A stretch of 64,000 nt of DNA. Origin: Bacillota bacterium (GTDB lineage Bacteria > Bacillota > Clostridia > TANB77 > CAG-465). Positions 1 to 8,133 of this stretch are shown here, piece after piece; positions within the stretch are counted from its first letter, which is position 1, and the number at the start of each line of letters is the position of its first letter. The notes below the pieces were generated by a model, which saw nothing but the letters and a program-made list of their open reading frames with translations, searched no databases and was not told where the DNA came from. The stretch spans positions 105,184 to 169,183 of the forward strand of contig JAEWRE010000021.1 of assembly GCA_023460235.1 (NCBI GenBank). Reading direction: 5' to 3'. The position numbers were made by a program, and so were the translations under genes.

Positions 1-840
1 AAAAGAAGTCTAAGACTAGGAATTGATATAAGTACTAATAAATTATTGAGTTTTGAAGATACACAAAAATTGAATGATAACCTTAAATTGGACTTATACA
101 GATTGGATAATAATATTGAAAAAACAGCAGAGTATTATGGAAGTACTAACTACAAGAAATTATATGAGTCAATGGCTGAAAAAATGTCAATGATGTGTTT
201 AGGAATATTCTTAATAATTTCTGCTGGAGCATCTATATCAACAGAATTTTCAAAAGGAACAATAAAGTTCCTAGCAATGACTCCAAACAAGAGATGGAAA
301 ATACTTATATCAAAACTTATAACATACACTATAGTATTAATAATAGGAACTATTATATTATCATTAATTAGTATATTTGTAGGAAATCTATTTTTCCCAC
401 AAAGCAATGTATCTGATTATATATACATGTCGAATGGGCAAATACATCAAATAAGTCATAATACATATGAACTTATTAGATTTATAAGTTATGATATTGA
501 TATATTTATTTATATATTATTTGCTGCTATGCTATCGGTAGTAACTAGAAATACTTCAGTAGCTATAAGTATTACTATTGCATTTTATCTTGGTGCAGGA
601 ATAGCAATGCAAATAATTAATCATTTTATACATTCGGAATGGATAAAATTTATACCATTTAACAGTATGAATCTTACTGATGTAATATTTTCAAATGATA
701 CTAATATTATATCAATTACATCAGGTTCGTCACAGCAAATAGATATATCATTATTATTCTCAGCTTGTGTCCTTATCGTTTCAGGAATCCTTATGATAGT
801 AACAATGTTTGATAGTTTTAATAATAAAGATATAAATTAA
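1..840 (+). CDS. ABC-2 type transporter permease (5' end outside window)
   Basis: The frame is open from base 1, so the gene starts upstream of the window; an in-frame TTG at 46 is not a convincing start. The visible part has a hydrophilic loop followed by about six hydrophobic segments (roughly codons 70-85, 100-130, 165-180, 185-215 and 245-270). The order is that of ABC-2 family permeases, with the characteristic phrase STEFSKGTIKFLAMTP after the first visible membrane helix. It would be the membrane subunit of an ABC exporter; the ATPase partner is probably just upstream but not visible. A strong terminator follows. The substrate cannot be predicted. Confidence 0.75.
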   Translation, partial: KRSLRLGIDISTNKLLSFEDTQKLNDNLKLDLYRLDNNIEKTAEYYGSTNYKKLYESMAEKMSMMCLGIFLIISAGASISTEFSKGTIKFLAMTPNKRWKILISKLITYTIVLIIGTIILSLISIFVGNLFFPQSNVSDYIYMSNGQIHQISHNTYELIRFISYDIDIFIYILFAAMLSVVTRNTSVAISITIAFYLGAGIAMQIINHFIHSEWIKFIPFNSMNLTDVIFSNDTNIISITSGSSQQIDISLLFSACVLIVSGILMIVTMFDSFNNKDIN

Positions 841-858
841 AAATAAATGTAAATGTGG

Positions 859-888
859 AATGAGATATTATTTAATATCTCATTTTTT
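859..888 (+). terminator. Rho-independent terminator after ABC permease
   Basis: A 12-bp inverted repeat (AATGAGATATTA and its complement) is followed by a T-run, 19 bases after the permease stop codon. Confidence 0.85.
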
Positions 889-942
889 ATATATAATATA
901 CATCAAAATACTATATGCTACAAATAATAAAAATGATTTCTA

Positions 943-971
943 TTGTTATATGAAAAAAATAATGATATAAT
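943..971 (+). promoter_or_regulatory. Sigma-A promoter for D-lactate dehydrogenase
   Basis: TTGTTA, a 17-base spacer, then TATAAT, ending 33 bases before the start codon. The -10 box is perfect and the -35 box is partial. Confidence 0.6.
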
Positions 972-1004
972 ATTAGATAGTCAAAAATTTAAGGAGGTAT
1001 ATAT

Positions 1005-1997
1005 ATGATAAAAATTGCTTTTTTTGACACAAAAGAATATGATAAGAAATTATTTGAAGAGTATAATAATAATTATGGTTATGAAATAAATTTTTTAGAA
1101 TCAAAATTAAATGCCGAAACTGCACCACTTGCTAAAGGATATGATGTTGTTTGTATATTTGTAAATGACGTAGTTGATGAGAAAACAATTCAAATATTAA
1201 ATGAAGATGGCATTAAATTAATAGCTTTAAGATGTGCGGGTTTTAATAATGTAGATATAAAAAAGATGGTTCCTAATATAAAAGTAGTTAGAGTTCCTGA
1301 ATATTCACCATATGCAGTTGCTGAACATGCTACAGCTTTATTACTAGACTTAAATAGAAAAATATATAAAGCATATCAAAGGACAAAAAAATATAACTTT
1401 TCATTAAATGGTTTACTTGGATTTGATATTAATGGAAAAACAGTAGGAGTTATAGGTACAGGAAAAATTGGTAAAGTATTTATAAAAATAATGAAAGGCT
1501 TTGGAGCAAATGTTGTTGCTTTTGATGTATACAAAGATGAAAAAGCAGCCCAAGAACTTGGATTTAGATATGTAGAACTTGATGAATTATACAGTACATC
1601 AGATATAATATCACTTCATTGCCCTCTTACTGATGGTAATTTTAAAATGATAAATATGGATAGTATGTCAAAAATGAAAAAAGGCGTTATAATCATAAAT
1701 ACAAGTAGAGGTAAGTTAATAGATACTGAAAGTTTAATACAAAAATTATCAGAAGGACATATTGGAGGAGTTGGTCTTGATGTTTATGAAGATGAAGAAG
1801 AATTTTTCTTAAACGATATGTCTAATTCATATATAAGGGATAAAGATTTGTCAATTTTATTATCAATGCCTAATATTGTAATAACTTCTCACCAAGCATT
1901 CTTTACTAAAGAGGCACTAAATAAAATAGCAAATGATACTTTTGAAAATATAAAAGATATATTTGAAAAGGGAACATGTAAAAACGAAGTTAAATAA
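1005..1997 (+). CDS. ldhA: D-lactate dehydrogenase (D-2-hydroxyacid dehydrogenase family)
   Basis: Reduces pyruvate to D-lactate with NADH, recycling NAD in fermentation. The 330-residue length is normal for the family. The nucleotide-binding glycine motif GTGKIG lies near residue 150. The substrate-binding arginine is in NTSRGKLID, the catalytic glutamate in GLDVYEDEEE, and the acid-base histidine in TSHQAFFTKEAL; this last signature is typical of D-LDH rather than other hydroxyacid dehydrogenases. AAGGAGG sits 7 bases before the ATG. The gene is a single transcription unit with its own promoter and a downstream hairpin. It fits with the pfl and adhE genes elsewhere in the window as part of mixed fermentation. 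Confidence 0.9.
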   Translation: MIKIAFFDTKEYDKKLFEEYNNNYGYEINFLESKLNAETAPLAKGYDVVCIFVNDVVDEKTIQILNEDGIKLIALRCAGFNNVDIKKMVPNIKVVRVPEYSPYAVAEHATALLLDLNRKIYKAYQRTKKYNFSLNGLLGFDINGKTVGVIGTGKIGKVFIKIMKGFGANVVAFDVYKDEKAAQELGFRYVELDELYSTSDIISLHCPLTDGNFKMINMDSMSKMKKGVIIINTSRGKLIDTESLIQKLSEGHIGGVGLDVYEDEEEFFLNDMSNSYIRDKDLSILLSMPNIVITSHQAFFTKEALNKIANDTFENIKDIFEKGTCKNEVK

Positions 1998-2000
1998 ATA

Positions 2001-2036
2001 AGTAACCATATAGTAATATATTACTGTATGGTTACT
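2001..2036. terminator. Convergent hairpin between ldhA and the SpoIID-like gene
   Basis: Two 18-base arms pair over their whole length with one G-T pair and almost no loop. The hairpin overlaps the last codons of the minus-strand SpoIID-like gene. T-richness is weak on both sides, so its efficiency is uncertain, but its position between converging genes suggests a two-way terminator. Confidence 0.6.
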
Positions 2037-3343
2037 CCTGTATAATAATGTTGAAGTATTTGAATATATGAATAGCTTGCATTTGCCATCCCATTTGCGC
2101 CATATTGGCTCATTCCAACACCATGTCCATATCCTTTGGTTGTAAAAACAATATTACTACCATCTTGTCTTACAGTAAAATCTGCCGATTTAAGTCCAAG
2201 TAAAGTCCTTATTTGAACTCCAGTGAATGTTTTCCCATTAACAGTTACGTTTTTAACTCTGTCTCCAATTGTCTTGCTACCTATTACTATTTGAGATGCT
2301 GATGTTATATTTACGCCAAGTTTACTTGATATTGTAGACATTGGAATAGATTTTGTAGAAGTAAAATTAGATACACCAACATCCCATTTACTATCTACAC
2401 TTTTTAAATATGGAAGTGAATTACCCCAGACGTTTACTGAATCTTCTGTTTTTCCATTACTTGTAGAAAAATATACGGCATCTATATATGCACCATTATA
2501 TTTTATAGTTTTACCGGCTGTTGCACTTACTGCGCCCTTTACCTTGTTATAATTTGTAGTAAAGGAATTTCCCCAAAGTGTTTTAAGTTCACTTTCAGTT
2601 TTATATACCTGATCTGAAGTAGTTGCACTTAAGGTAGCTCCAGCTGCTGTTTTTTTCATTGCATAAGTTCTTGCAGCGACAGCTTGTGCCTTTAGTGCTT
2701 CTGAGTTAAATGAAATCGGCATTTCAGCAGATACAACTCCAACAATATAATCTTCTAAAGCAATTTTTATTGTACTTCCACTGCTAAGTTTAAGATTAAC
2801 CGTTTGACCTCCAAGTGATGTAGAAGAAGTGTTATTATTTGATGAATTTGAACTAGAATTACTAGATGTTTTTGAAGATGTATTATTAGTAGGAGCACTA
2901 GTCTTTTGTACTGTAGTAGTATTTGATGTAGTGGTAGTTGGTTGTTCAACAGAGGCTGTTTGCACAACTTCTGGTTTTTCTTCTTCAACTCTGGTATCTA
3001 CATTATTTACGTTTAAACTTTGTTCTACTGCAGGTGGAACTTGACTGCTTATTGATGCCTCCACTTGCACTTGAGCCTTATTAATATTTTCATTTTTAGC
3101 CGCAACTAATCCTGTAACTGCTAGACTTCCAATTATTACTCCATTTAAAACAATTAATGCAGTTTCATTTGACATATTTCCGATAGCTTTAAAAGCATAT
3201 TCTCTAATTTTATCAGATACTTTAGCAACATTCTTTTTAATTGAGTCAAAATCAAGCCCAAATTCATATTCATCTGGGTAATTAACATACAAAACTAATT
3301 GTTCTTTACCATCTATTGTTTCAAGTTTATGTGTAATTTCCAT
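2021..3343 (-). CDS. spoIID: SpoIID/LytB-domain protein (stage II sporulation protein D-like)
   Basis: SpoIID is a lytic transglycosylase that cuts denuded glycan strands while the mother cell engulfs the forespore. The C-terminal domain (about residues 180-440) carries family signatures including ALEDYIVGVVSAEMP, with the glutamate expected to be catalytic, the phrase KAQAVAARTYA, and the terminal GYGHGVGMSQYGANGMA. Residues about 62-82 form one membrane segment. They are followed by a long Ser/Thr/Asn-rich linker, so the catalytic domain would be outside the cytoplasm. The protein is about 100 residues longer than classical SpoIID because of an unusual cytoplasmic N-terminal region and this linker. 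It may therefore be a paralogue rather than the engulfment enzyme itself. AGGTGA precedes the ATG. Confidence 0.8.
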   Translation of the reverse strand: MEITHKLETIDGKEQLVLYVNYPDEYEFGLDFDSIKKNVAKVSDKIREYAFKAIGNMSNETALIVLNGVIIGSLAVTGLVAAKNENINKAQVQVEASISSQVPPAVEQSLNVNNVDTRVEEEKPEVVQTASVEQPTTTTSNTTTVQKTSAPTNNTSSKTSSNSSSNSSNNNTSSTSLGGQTVNLKLSSGSTIKIALEDYIVGVVSAEMPISFNSEALKAQAVAARTYAMKKTAAGATLSATTSDQVYKTESELKTLWGNSFTTNYNKVKGAVSATAGKTIKYNGAYIDAVYFSTSNGKTEDSVNVWGNSLPYLKSVDSKWDVGVSNFTSTKSIPMSTISSKLGVNITSASQIVIGSKTIGDRVKNVTVNGKTFTGVQIRTLLGLKSADFTVRQDGSNIVFTTKGYGHGVGMSQYGANGMANASYSYIQILQHYYTGVTIQ

Positions 3344-3395
3344 TAAATCACCTAAAAATATGTTGTGTAAAATGGTAAAAAATATACAAAAGAAA

Positions 3396-3414
3396 AAGAT
3401 GCTAAAAGCATCTT
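3396..3414 (-). terminator. Terminator of dCMP deaminase gene
   Basis: Read on the minus strand, the stem AAGATGCT/AGCATCTT with a 3-base loop is followed by a T-rich tail, just downstream of the deaminase stop codon. Confidence 0.8.
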
Positions 3415-3432
3415 AAAAAATTATACAAAAAA

Positions 3433-3912
3433 TTAGACTTCAATAGTTATAGTCTTGTTTGATAAATTATATTTTGAATATTTTACACCAGCTAGGTCAA
3501 ACATTTTTTTAGAAGCAATTACACTATCTGTAGAAGCATATTTATCTTCTAAGAAAACAACTTCTGTTATTCCAGCTTGTATAATAGATTTTGCACACTC
3601 ATTACAAGGAAAAAGTGTTACATATATTCTTGAACCATCGAGTGGTACAGTCGCATTAAGTATAGCATTAAGTTCAGAATGACATACATAAGGATATTTA
3701 GTTTCTAAAGGATTACCATCTCTTTCCCAAGAAATATCATCATCACAAACATTATTTGGCATACCATTGTATCCAGTTGCAACTATTCTATTTTTTGAAT
3801 TAACAATACATGCTCCAACTCTTGTACTTGGATCTTTACTTCTTTCAGCCATAAGTTTTGCTATTCCCATAAATGCTTCATCCCAAGTTATATAATCTTG
3901 TCTTTTTGGCAT
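3433..3912 (-). CDS. Deoxycytidylate (dCMP) deaminase, ComEB family
   Basis: Deaminates dCMP to dUMP, which feeds thymidylate synthesis. The 159-residue zinc-dependent cytidine deaminase fold shows the HxE motif as CHSELNAI, with the zinc-binding His and the proton-shuttling Glu. The PCxxC motif is FPCNECAKSI. The N-terminal WDEAFMGIAKLMAERSKDPSTRVGACIV is typical of dCMP deaminases. AGGAGG lies at the expected spacing before the ATG. The gene has its own terminator and does not overlap its neighbours. Assignment to dCMP deaminase rather than another deaminase rests on overall family resemblance. Confidence 0.88.
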   Translation of the reverse strand: MPKRQDYITWDEAFMGIAKLMAERSKDPSTRVGACIVNSKNRIVATGYNGMPNNVCDDDISWERDGNPLETKYPYVCHSELNAILNATVPLDGSRIYVTLFPCNECAKSIIQAGITEVVFLEDKYASTDSVIASKKMFDLAGVKYSKYNLSNKTITIEV

Positions 3913-4017
3913 AAATTTACCTCCTAAATTAATTAAGAATATAATAGCATATTATTAATTCAAATTCAACAATTAATGATAAATTTCGCTATAGAAATAA
4001 TTACGAATATGAATACA

Positions 4018-4062
4018 AAATAAACAACAATAATGATATTTATCAAAATTGTTGTTTATTTT
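4018..4062 (-). terminator. Terminator of small membrane protein gene 4083-4448
   Basis: Fourteen-base arms (AAATAAACAACAAT and complement) enclose a loop that contains a second small inverted repeat. T-runs flank both sides, so it could stop transcription from either strand. Confidence 0.75.
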
Positions 4063-4082
4063 TTTTAGCTTAAGCTTTAGTT

Positions 4083-4448
4083 TTAGTGTATTGCGCTATT
4101 TCTATTACTTGCAAAATGTGAATATGTAGTTTTCTTCATAGGATATACTGATCTTATGCTAAACTTTTCTGCTAAATTAGCCTTTAAGAAGTATATTGCT
4201 GGCATCATGAAACCAATAATAGCTACACTAACAAAAACAGATATTAAAGACCATATATCCTTTGTAGGGTCTATGTAATTAGCTAGCGAAACTAAAATCA
4301 ATAAAAGTATTCCAAAGATAATTGTGCCCGATTTGATAAATATAGAAAATGCTTCAGGCTTAAGAGCTATAAGCAACAATAGTAAAAATGTTACTACAGC
4401 GAACATACCGCAAGAAAAAGTTACAAAAGCCAATTCGTAAATATTCAT
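4083..4448 (-). CDS. Small membrane protein of unknown function
   Basis: 121 residues with three predicted membrane helices (about residues 6-28, 39-58 and 66-88) and a basic, Ser-rich C-terminal tail of about 30 residues. I do not recognise the family. GGAGG precedes the ATG with good spacing. Its promoter is a 33-bp sequence identical to that of another small membrane protein gene at 5751-6029, which suggests that the two are expressed together. No catalytic motif is visible. Confidence 0.6.
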   Translation of the reverse strand: MNIYELAFVTFSCGMFAVVTFLLLLLIALKPEAFSIFIKSGTIIFGILLLILVSLANYIDPTKDIWSLISVFVSVAIIGFMMPAIYFLKANLAEKFSIRSVYPMKKTTYSHFASNRNSAIH

Positions 4449-4492
4449 AATTAATCCTCCAATTGTAAAAATTAATGGTTGATAAGTAATGA

Positions 4493-4525
4493 TATAATTA
4501 TATCACACTTTACATAAAAAGTAAA
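4493..4525 (-). promoter_or_regulatory. Sigma-A promoter, first copy of an identical 33-bp promoter
   Basis: On the minus strand it reads TTTACT, 17-base spacer, TATAAT. The -35 box is the left half of a short inverted repeat (TTTAC...GTAAA). The same 33 bases occur at 6076-6108. Confidence 0.75.
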
Positions 4526-4654
4526 CAAAGAATTGCTTATGAACCAAATATCTTAAAAAATTGTTTGTCACAAAATTTAATTATATTGAAAACATATATA
4601 TTTGATGATACAATTAAATAAAGAGGTTAATAATAATTAAAGGAGCTGATGAAA

Positions 4655-5470
4655 TTGAAAATTAAATTAAATGTAATGATAACAGATAACGAAACTATAA
4701 TACAATTTGATAATAATAAAAATATATTAAAAATAACAGATGCCGAGAGTTTTAAAAGTAATAGTGACAAGCAAGAAATATATTTATTAATGAAAGAAAA
4801 ACAAATTCTAAATATATGTGATTCTACAGAAAAAATCTCTGCGAAGTATAAATATGATTGTGTCATTACTATAAATACGCAAACAGAAATCAATTTACAA
4901 TATTTAAAATATATTCTTGTAGAGCAATCAATGAAAATTGAAATAAAGGTAGATAATAAAATATTAAAAGAAGTAGAAATTCAAGAAAATAAAATTGATA
5001 GTGTAAATGAATATAAAAATAAAATTATGTTTATATTAAAGAAATTTGGATATAATTTATTTGAAATTAATGATAGTAATGCTGAAAAGGAAGAAAAAAC
5101 GCCCCAAGGGAAAACAAGACATAAATGGACCAAAGAAATAAGCAAAATTAAATTTTATTTAAATTCAAAAGGTGGAGAAGGTGAAGCAATCTGGCAAAAA
5201 AAAGACGAGTTAGTTTTACTTGCCGGTGCAAAACTAGTTGAAACTCCACAAACAAATAAAGATGGAAAAATCAATTATTCAGCTAAATTTGCACAAAAAA
5301 TTAGAAATGATCATTCAGATAAAATTGTAAATAATAAGACAACAGAAGATATAATATTTGATAGTCCAAATATGCTAGGAATGTTTTTATTCTTTGGTGG
5401 TCAAAATACATGGCAAGAATTAAAAGATGAAAATGGAAAAACATTAGATGATTGGAGTAAGATTGATTAA
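4655..5470 (+). CDS. DUF4357-containing protein of unknown function
   Basis: About 271 residues. The C-terminal 100 residues match the DUF4357 pattern: GEAIWQKKDELVLLAGAK, then a phrase like EDIIFDSPNMLGMFLFFGGQ, and a final QELKDENGKTLDDW. DUF4357 is usually found at the ends of restriction-, nuclease- or phage-associated proteins. The N-terminal 150 residues are charged and unlike anything I recognise. Start choice: AGGAG at 4641-4645 is only 3 bases before the ATG at 4649 but 9 bases before the TTG at 4655, so TTG is the better start. Flanking genes are on the other strand, so this is a solitary cargo-like gene. Confidence 0.65.
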   Translation: MKIKLNVMITDNETIIQFDNNKNILKITDAESFKSNSDKQEIYLLMKEKQILNICDSTEKISAKYKYDCVITINTQTEINLQYLKYILVEQSMKIEIKVDNKILKEVEIQENKIDSVNEYKNKIMFILKKFGYNLFEINDSNAEKEEKTPQGKTRHKWTKEISKIKFYLNSKGGEGEAIWQKKDELVLLAGAKLVETPQTNKDGKINYSAKFAQKIRNDHSDKIVNNKTTEDIIFDSPNMLGMFLFFGGQNTWQELKDENGKTLDDWSKID

Positions 5471-5732
5471 TATACATACGAATAAATTATATAAAAATAT
5501 TTTGAATATCAATTGTATTTTAATATGAACAATAGTGATTAACATTATTACTTGTGAACATTCATTATCTTGAAATAATTGCAATAGATACGAGGAAATA
5601 TGAATCTGATCATAAAAAACATAATAATATATATAGTAAATTTAGACTTGTATATCAAAAGTCAAAAAAAAAAGTAAATAACTGTAGAATAAAAGCGATG
5701 TTTAGTGCCTAGCTTACTTTTCACAAAGAAAA

Positions 5733-5752
5733 AACGGAGCAATTACCCCGTT
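5733..5752 (-). terminator. Terminator of small membrane protein gene 5751-6029
   Basis: On the minus strand AACGG...CCGTT is followed by a T-rich tail. It overlaps the stop codon of the gene. The 5471-5732 stretch before it holds no gene that I can support. Confidence 0.7.
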
Positions 5753-6029
5753 AATCTTTTTTTTCAGTAAATTCATCAATAAAATCTAGTATAGTAAAAA
5801 CTGCAGTTGAAGCAAAGAGGTATATATATCCAAGTGCCAAAATTGTAAATTTAGCTTCTGCAAGTTGATACCAAAACAAACCAAGCAAAAAAGTGCAAAT
5901 AAGTGAAATAATAAAATAACAAGATGCACGAATTAAATATTTTCTTGGATCTAAATGAACTTCTCTTGAATGAACCCCGTAACCTAAAGTAAATAGAACT
6001 ATAAATCCAATGATAGCTAATCGATCCAT
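5751..6029 (-). CDS. Small membrane protein of unknown function
   Basis: 92 residues with three predicted membrane helices (about 4-20, 33-53 and 60-82) and a charged C-terminus. No family is recognised. GGGGGA lies 6 bases before the ATG. It has the same promoter sequence as the membrane protein gene at 4083-4448, although the two proteins are not obviously similar. Upstream on the same strand lie two decayed small genes. Confidence 0.55.
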   Translation of the reverse strand: MDRLAIIGFIVLFTLGYGVHSREVHLDPRKYLIRASCYFIISLICTFLLGLFWYQLAEAKFTILALGYIYLFASTAVFTILDFIDEFTEKKD

Positions 6030-6075
6030 TTTAAATCCCCCATTTGTTTGATTTAATATAAATTAATAGTTGCGT

Positions 6076-6108
6076 TATAATTATATCACACTTTACATAA
6101 AAAGTAAA
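6076..6108 (-). promoter_or_regulatory. Sigma-A promoter, second copy of an identical 33-bp promoter
   Basis: Same 33 bases as 4493-4525: TTTACT, 17 bases, TATAAT on the minus strand. It lies 47 bases upstream of the start at 6029. Confidence 0.75.
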
Positions 6109-6148
6109 TAACCTCGGAATTAAATCAAAGCTTAGCGCCTCACTTATT

Positions 6149-6558
6149 TTAATATGTTAATTTATCATTTACAATATATACCTTATAAGTATCATACTTT
6201 TTATAATTATAGTTATCTTTTTCAAAATAACATCTAAATCTAACGTAATCCCATTTAGCACCATCTTGTTTTAGCTCGTCTTTCAATTCTTGAGCATTAT
6301 AAACTATGTAAAAATAGTCTTTTATATAATCATCTATTGTAATTTTATTATCTTCTTCAAATAATTTATTTTTAAGCAATTTGGAATCAACTTGTAGTAT
6401 ATTATTTTTTCTAAGTTAATTATCACAAATTCTTTTCTTTTTCTTATTGTATCACTAATTGTAGTTAAAATAAATTTTGAGTTCTTATAAGTAATAAGTT
6501 TACCCTCTCTTACTTTATACCCTATTAAATTATCTTTATCTCTTATTATAAAATCCAT
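6149..6558 (-). pseudogene. Frameshifted small gene of unknown function
   Basis: Two overlapping minus-strand frames form one protein if a single base is added or lost in the homopolymer at 6405-6410. The first frame starts at 6558 after a good AAGGAG; the second continues in another frame to 6149 and is open well upstream of its own first ATG. The joined product would be about 136 residues. The C-terminal part has the phrase ELKDELKQDGAKWDYVRFRCYF, resembling small domains of the AKxxGAKWD type seen in mobile-element proteins. A sequencing indel is a possible alternative explanation. It sits directly after another broken gene. Confidence 0.55.
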
Positions 6559-6567
6559 ATTAACTCC

Positions 6568-6747
6568 TTACACTAGCTTAAAGCTCTCTACCTCTACAGG
6601 TAATCTCATCAAATTATTAGCCCCAGTTGTAATCTCTATATATAACCCATGTGATCAATTACATTTTAATTCCTTGTAATACTCTTTTTCACAATACAAA
6701 AATTTTACATATCTATAAGCTACAAGTTTTACTTTTTTTCTTTTCAA
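6568..6747 (-). pseudogene. Small gene broken by an in-frame TGA
   Basis: From a TTG at 6747, preceded by AGGTGAG, a 60-codon frame runs to a TAA at 6568-6570 and is interrupted only by a TGA at 6655-6657 (codon 31). The text on both sides looks protein-like: LKRKKVKLVAYRYVKFLYC before, then GLYIEITTGANNLMRLPVEV after. The codon was probably TGG (Trp). The stop is 9 bases before the start of the frameshifted gene 6149-6558, so the two form a decayed operon. I do not recognise the family. Confidence 0.55.
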
Positions 6748-6863
6748 ATTCTCACCTTTTCAACAGTATAGTACAATAACCTACTTACTTATGTAGAAAC
6801 TTTTCAAATGGCAGGTATAGAATATATAAATAAAAAGTATGGGTTGCATTAAAATTGCATTAA

Positions 6864-6906
6864 AATACACCTAAAATATTGATATTTCAATAGTTTTAGG
6901 TGTATT
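6864..6906 (-). terminator. Terminator of tRNA-Glu
   Basis: Arms AATACACCTAAAA and complement enclose a second inner inverted repeat (TATTG...CAATA); a short T-rich stretch follows on the minus strand. It lies 6 bases beyond the tRNA 3' end. A tandem 11-bp repeat, TTGCATTAAAA, lies just past it. Confidence 0.7.
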
Positions 6907-6911
6907 GTTAT

Positions 6912-6986
6912 TGGTGACCCCTACGGGAATCGAACCCATGATTCAACCTTGAGAGGGTCGCGTCTTAACCGCTTGACCAAGGGGCC
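6912..6986 (-). tRNA. tRNA-Glu (anticodon CTC)
   Basis: 75 bases including an encoded CCA. The acceptor stem is GGCCCCT/AGGGGTC with a G-U pair. The T-arm has GGTTCGATTCC. The anticodon stem CGACC/GGTTG holds the loop CTCTCAA, giving anticodon CTC, which reads GAG. In such an AT-rich genome this would be a secondary isoacceptor beside the usual TTC species. Confidence 0.93.
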
Positions 6987-7132
6987 AATAATGAATTAAT
7001 TATAACATAAAAATATATAGCAATCAATAGATTATAATAAAAATACTAATTTTGTTGAAAATATTAATAAAATGTTGTATAATAAGTATGTATTAAATTT
7101 TAATCTCTGCTGATTATGAAAGGAGAAACATT

Positions 7133-7414
7133 GTGAGTCCAATTAAGAACAAAATGGATTTCACGAATGACGAAAATCTCATAAAAGAAGTTATTGAGAT
7201 GGCTGAATATACTATAGAGAATGAATCTACAGTAAGAAAAACTGCAAAAGAATTTGGAATTTCAAAAAGTACTGTTTATAATCGTTTAACACTTATGCTA
7301 AAATATATAAATTTTGATTTATATGATAGAGTACAAAAGATAATGCAAAAAAATAAAGAAGAACGGTCTTTACGAGGAGGCCAAGCAACTAAAGATAAAT
7401 ATAATAGCAAATAA
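7133..7414 (+). CDS. spoIIID: Stage III sporulation protein D (transcriptional regulator)
   Basis: SpoIIID is a small DNA-binding protein that acts in the mother cell, switching sigma-E genes and helping to start sigK expression. 93 residues with the family's helix-turn-helix TVRKTAKEFGISKSTVYNRL (about residues 33-52) and the conserved basic C-terminus ERSLRGGQATKDKY. The GTG start follows AGGAG closely; an adjacent TTG is an alternative. It stands alone with a two-way terminator behind it. Its presence, with sigK in the same window, shows an endospore former. Confidence 0.93.
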   Translation: MSPIKNKMDFTNDENLIKEVIEMAEYTIENESTVRKTAKEFGISKSTVYNRLTLMLKYINFDLYDRVQKIMQKNKEERSLRGGQATKDKYNSK

Positions 7415-7433
7415 CTCATTTTAATATAGATAA

Positions 7434-7463
7434 AAAACTGTTGATAGAAATATCAACAGTTTT
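7434..7463. terminator. Two-way terminator between spoIIID and hemolysin III gene
   Basis: AAAACTGTTGATA and its complement with a 4-base loop; a T-rich tail lies on each side. The flanking genes converge on it. Confidence 0.85.
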
Positions 7464-7469
7464 ATTTTG

Positions 7470-8114
7470 CTATAGTATATACAAAAATACAGATAAGAAA
7501 TGACAAACTGTACCGGCCAGTACAAATAAATGCCATATTGAGTGGAAATATTTTATATTTTTAAATAGATAAAATATTGTTCCAACAGTATATAGTATTC
7601 CACCTACAACAAGTAAGTAAACTCCATTCATAGCATTATGCACACTCATTATATGAACAATGTTTGGAAGTGCAATAACAATCATCCAGCCCATTAATAT
7701 GTATAAAAATGTTTTAAGTACTCTAAATTTATTTATAAATATACTACTAAGTATTATTCCAAGTATTGCAAGCCCCCATATAACTCCAAATATGATCCAT
7801 CCAATCATGCCATCTTGTCTTAATATAACTAGTGTAAAAGGAGTATAGGTTCCAGCAATTAATAAGTAGATTGAAGCGTGATCAAATATTTTAAATACTT
7901 TTTTTGCCCTTGTTCCAATTAAAGCATGATATAGTGTTGAAGATGTATAAAGTATTATAAGTGTTGCACCATATATTGATACACTAACTACTTGGCAAGC
8001 ATTACCATATATTGATGCAAATACAATCATAAGTGTTAGAGCAACTATTGAGAAAATTACTCCAATTCCATGTGTAATGGAATTAGCAATTTCTTCACCT
8101 TTTGAATAACCCAT
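7470..8114 (-). CDS. Hemolysin III family membrane protein
   Basis: About 214 residues with seven hydrophobic segments, belonging to the hemolysin III / PAQR superfamily. Conserved features are the N-terminal EEIANSITHGIG, the SSTLYHAL phrase, the FDHASIYLLIAGTYTPF motif and the C-terminal IWHLFVLAGTVCHF; their histidines and aspartate are probable metal ligands. The physiological role in Firmicutes is not settled. I start it at the ATG at 8114, which has GGTGA upstream, and not at the longer frame at 8147 that would overlap tyrS. It lies 19 bases after tyrS and is probably cotranscribed with it. Confidence 0.88.
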   Translation of the reverse strand: MGYSKGEEIANSITHGIGVIFSIVALTLMIVFASIYGNACQVVSVSIYGATLIILYTSSTLYHALIGTRAKKVFKIFDHASIYLLIAGTYTPFTLVILRQDGMIGWIIFGVIWGLAILGIILSSIFINKFRVLKTFLYILMGWMIVIALPNIVHIMSVHNAMNGVYLLVVGGILYTVGTIFYLFKNIKYFHSIWHLFVLAGTVCHFLSVFLYIL

Positions 8115-8133
8115 AAATATCACCAAATATTTT

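Noticed and set aside
6655..6657. In-frame TGA as selenocysteine or recoded codon
   Set aside because: No SECIS-like hairpin was seen just after it, the neighbouring gene is also broken, and TGG to TGA is a simple mutation.
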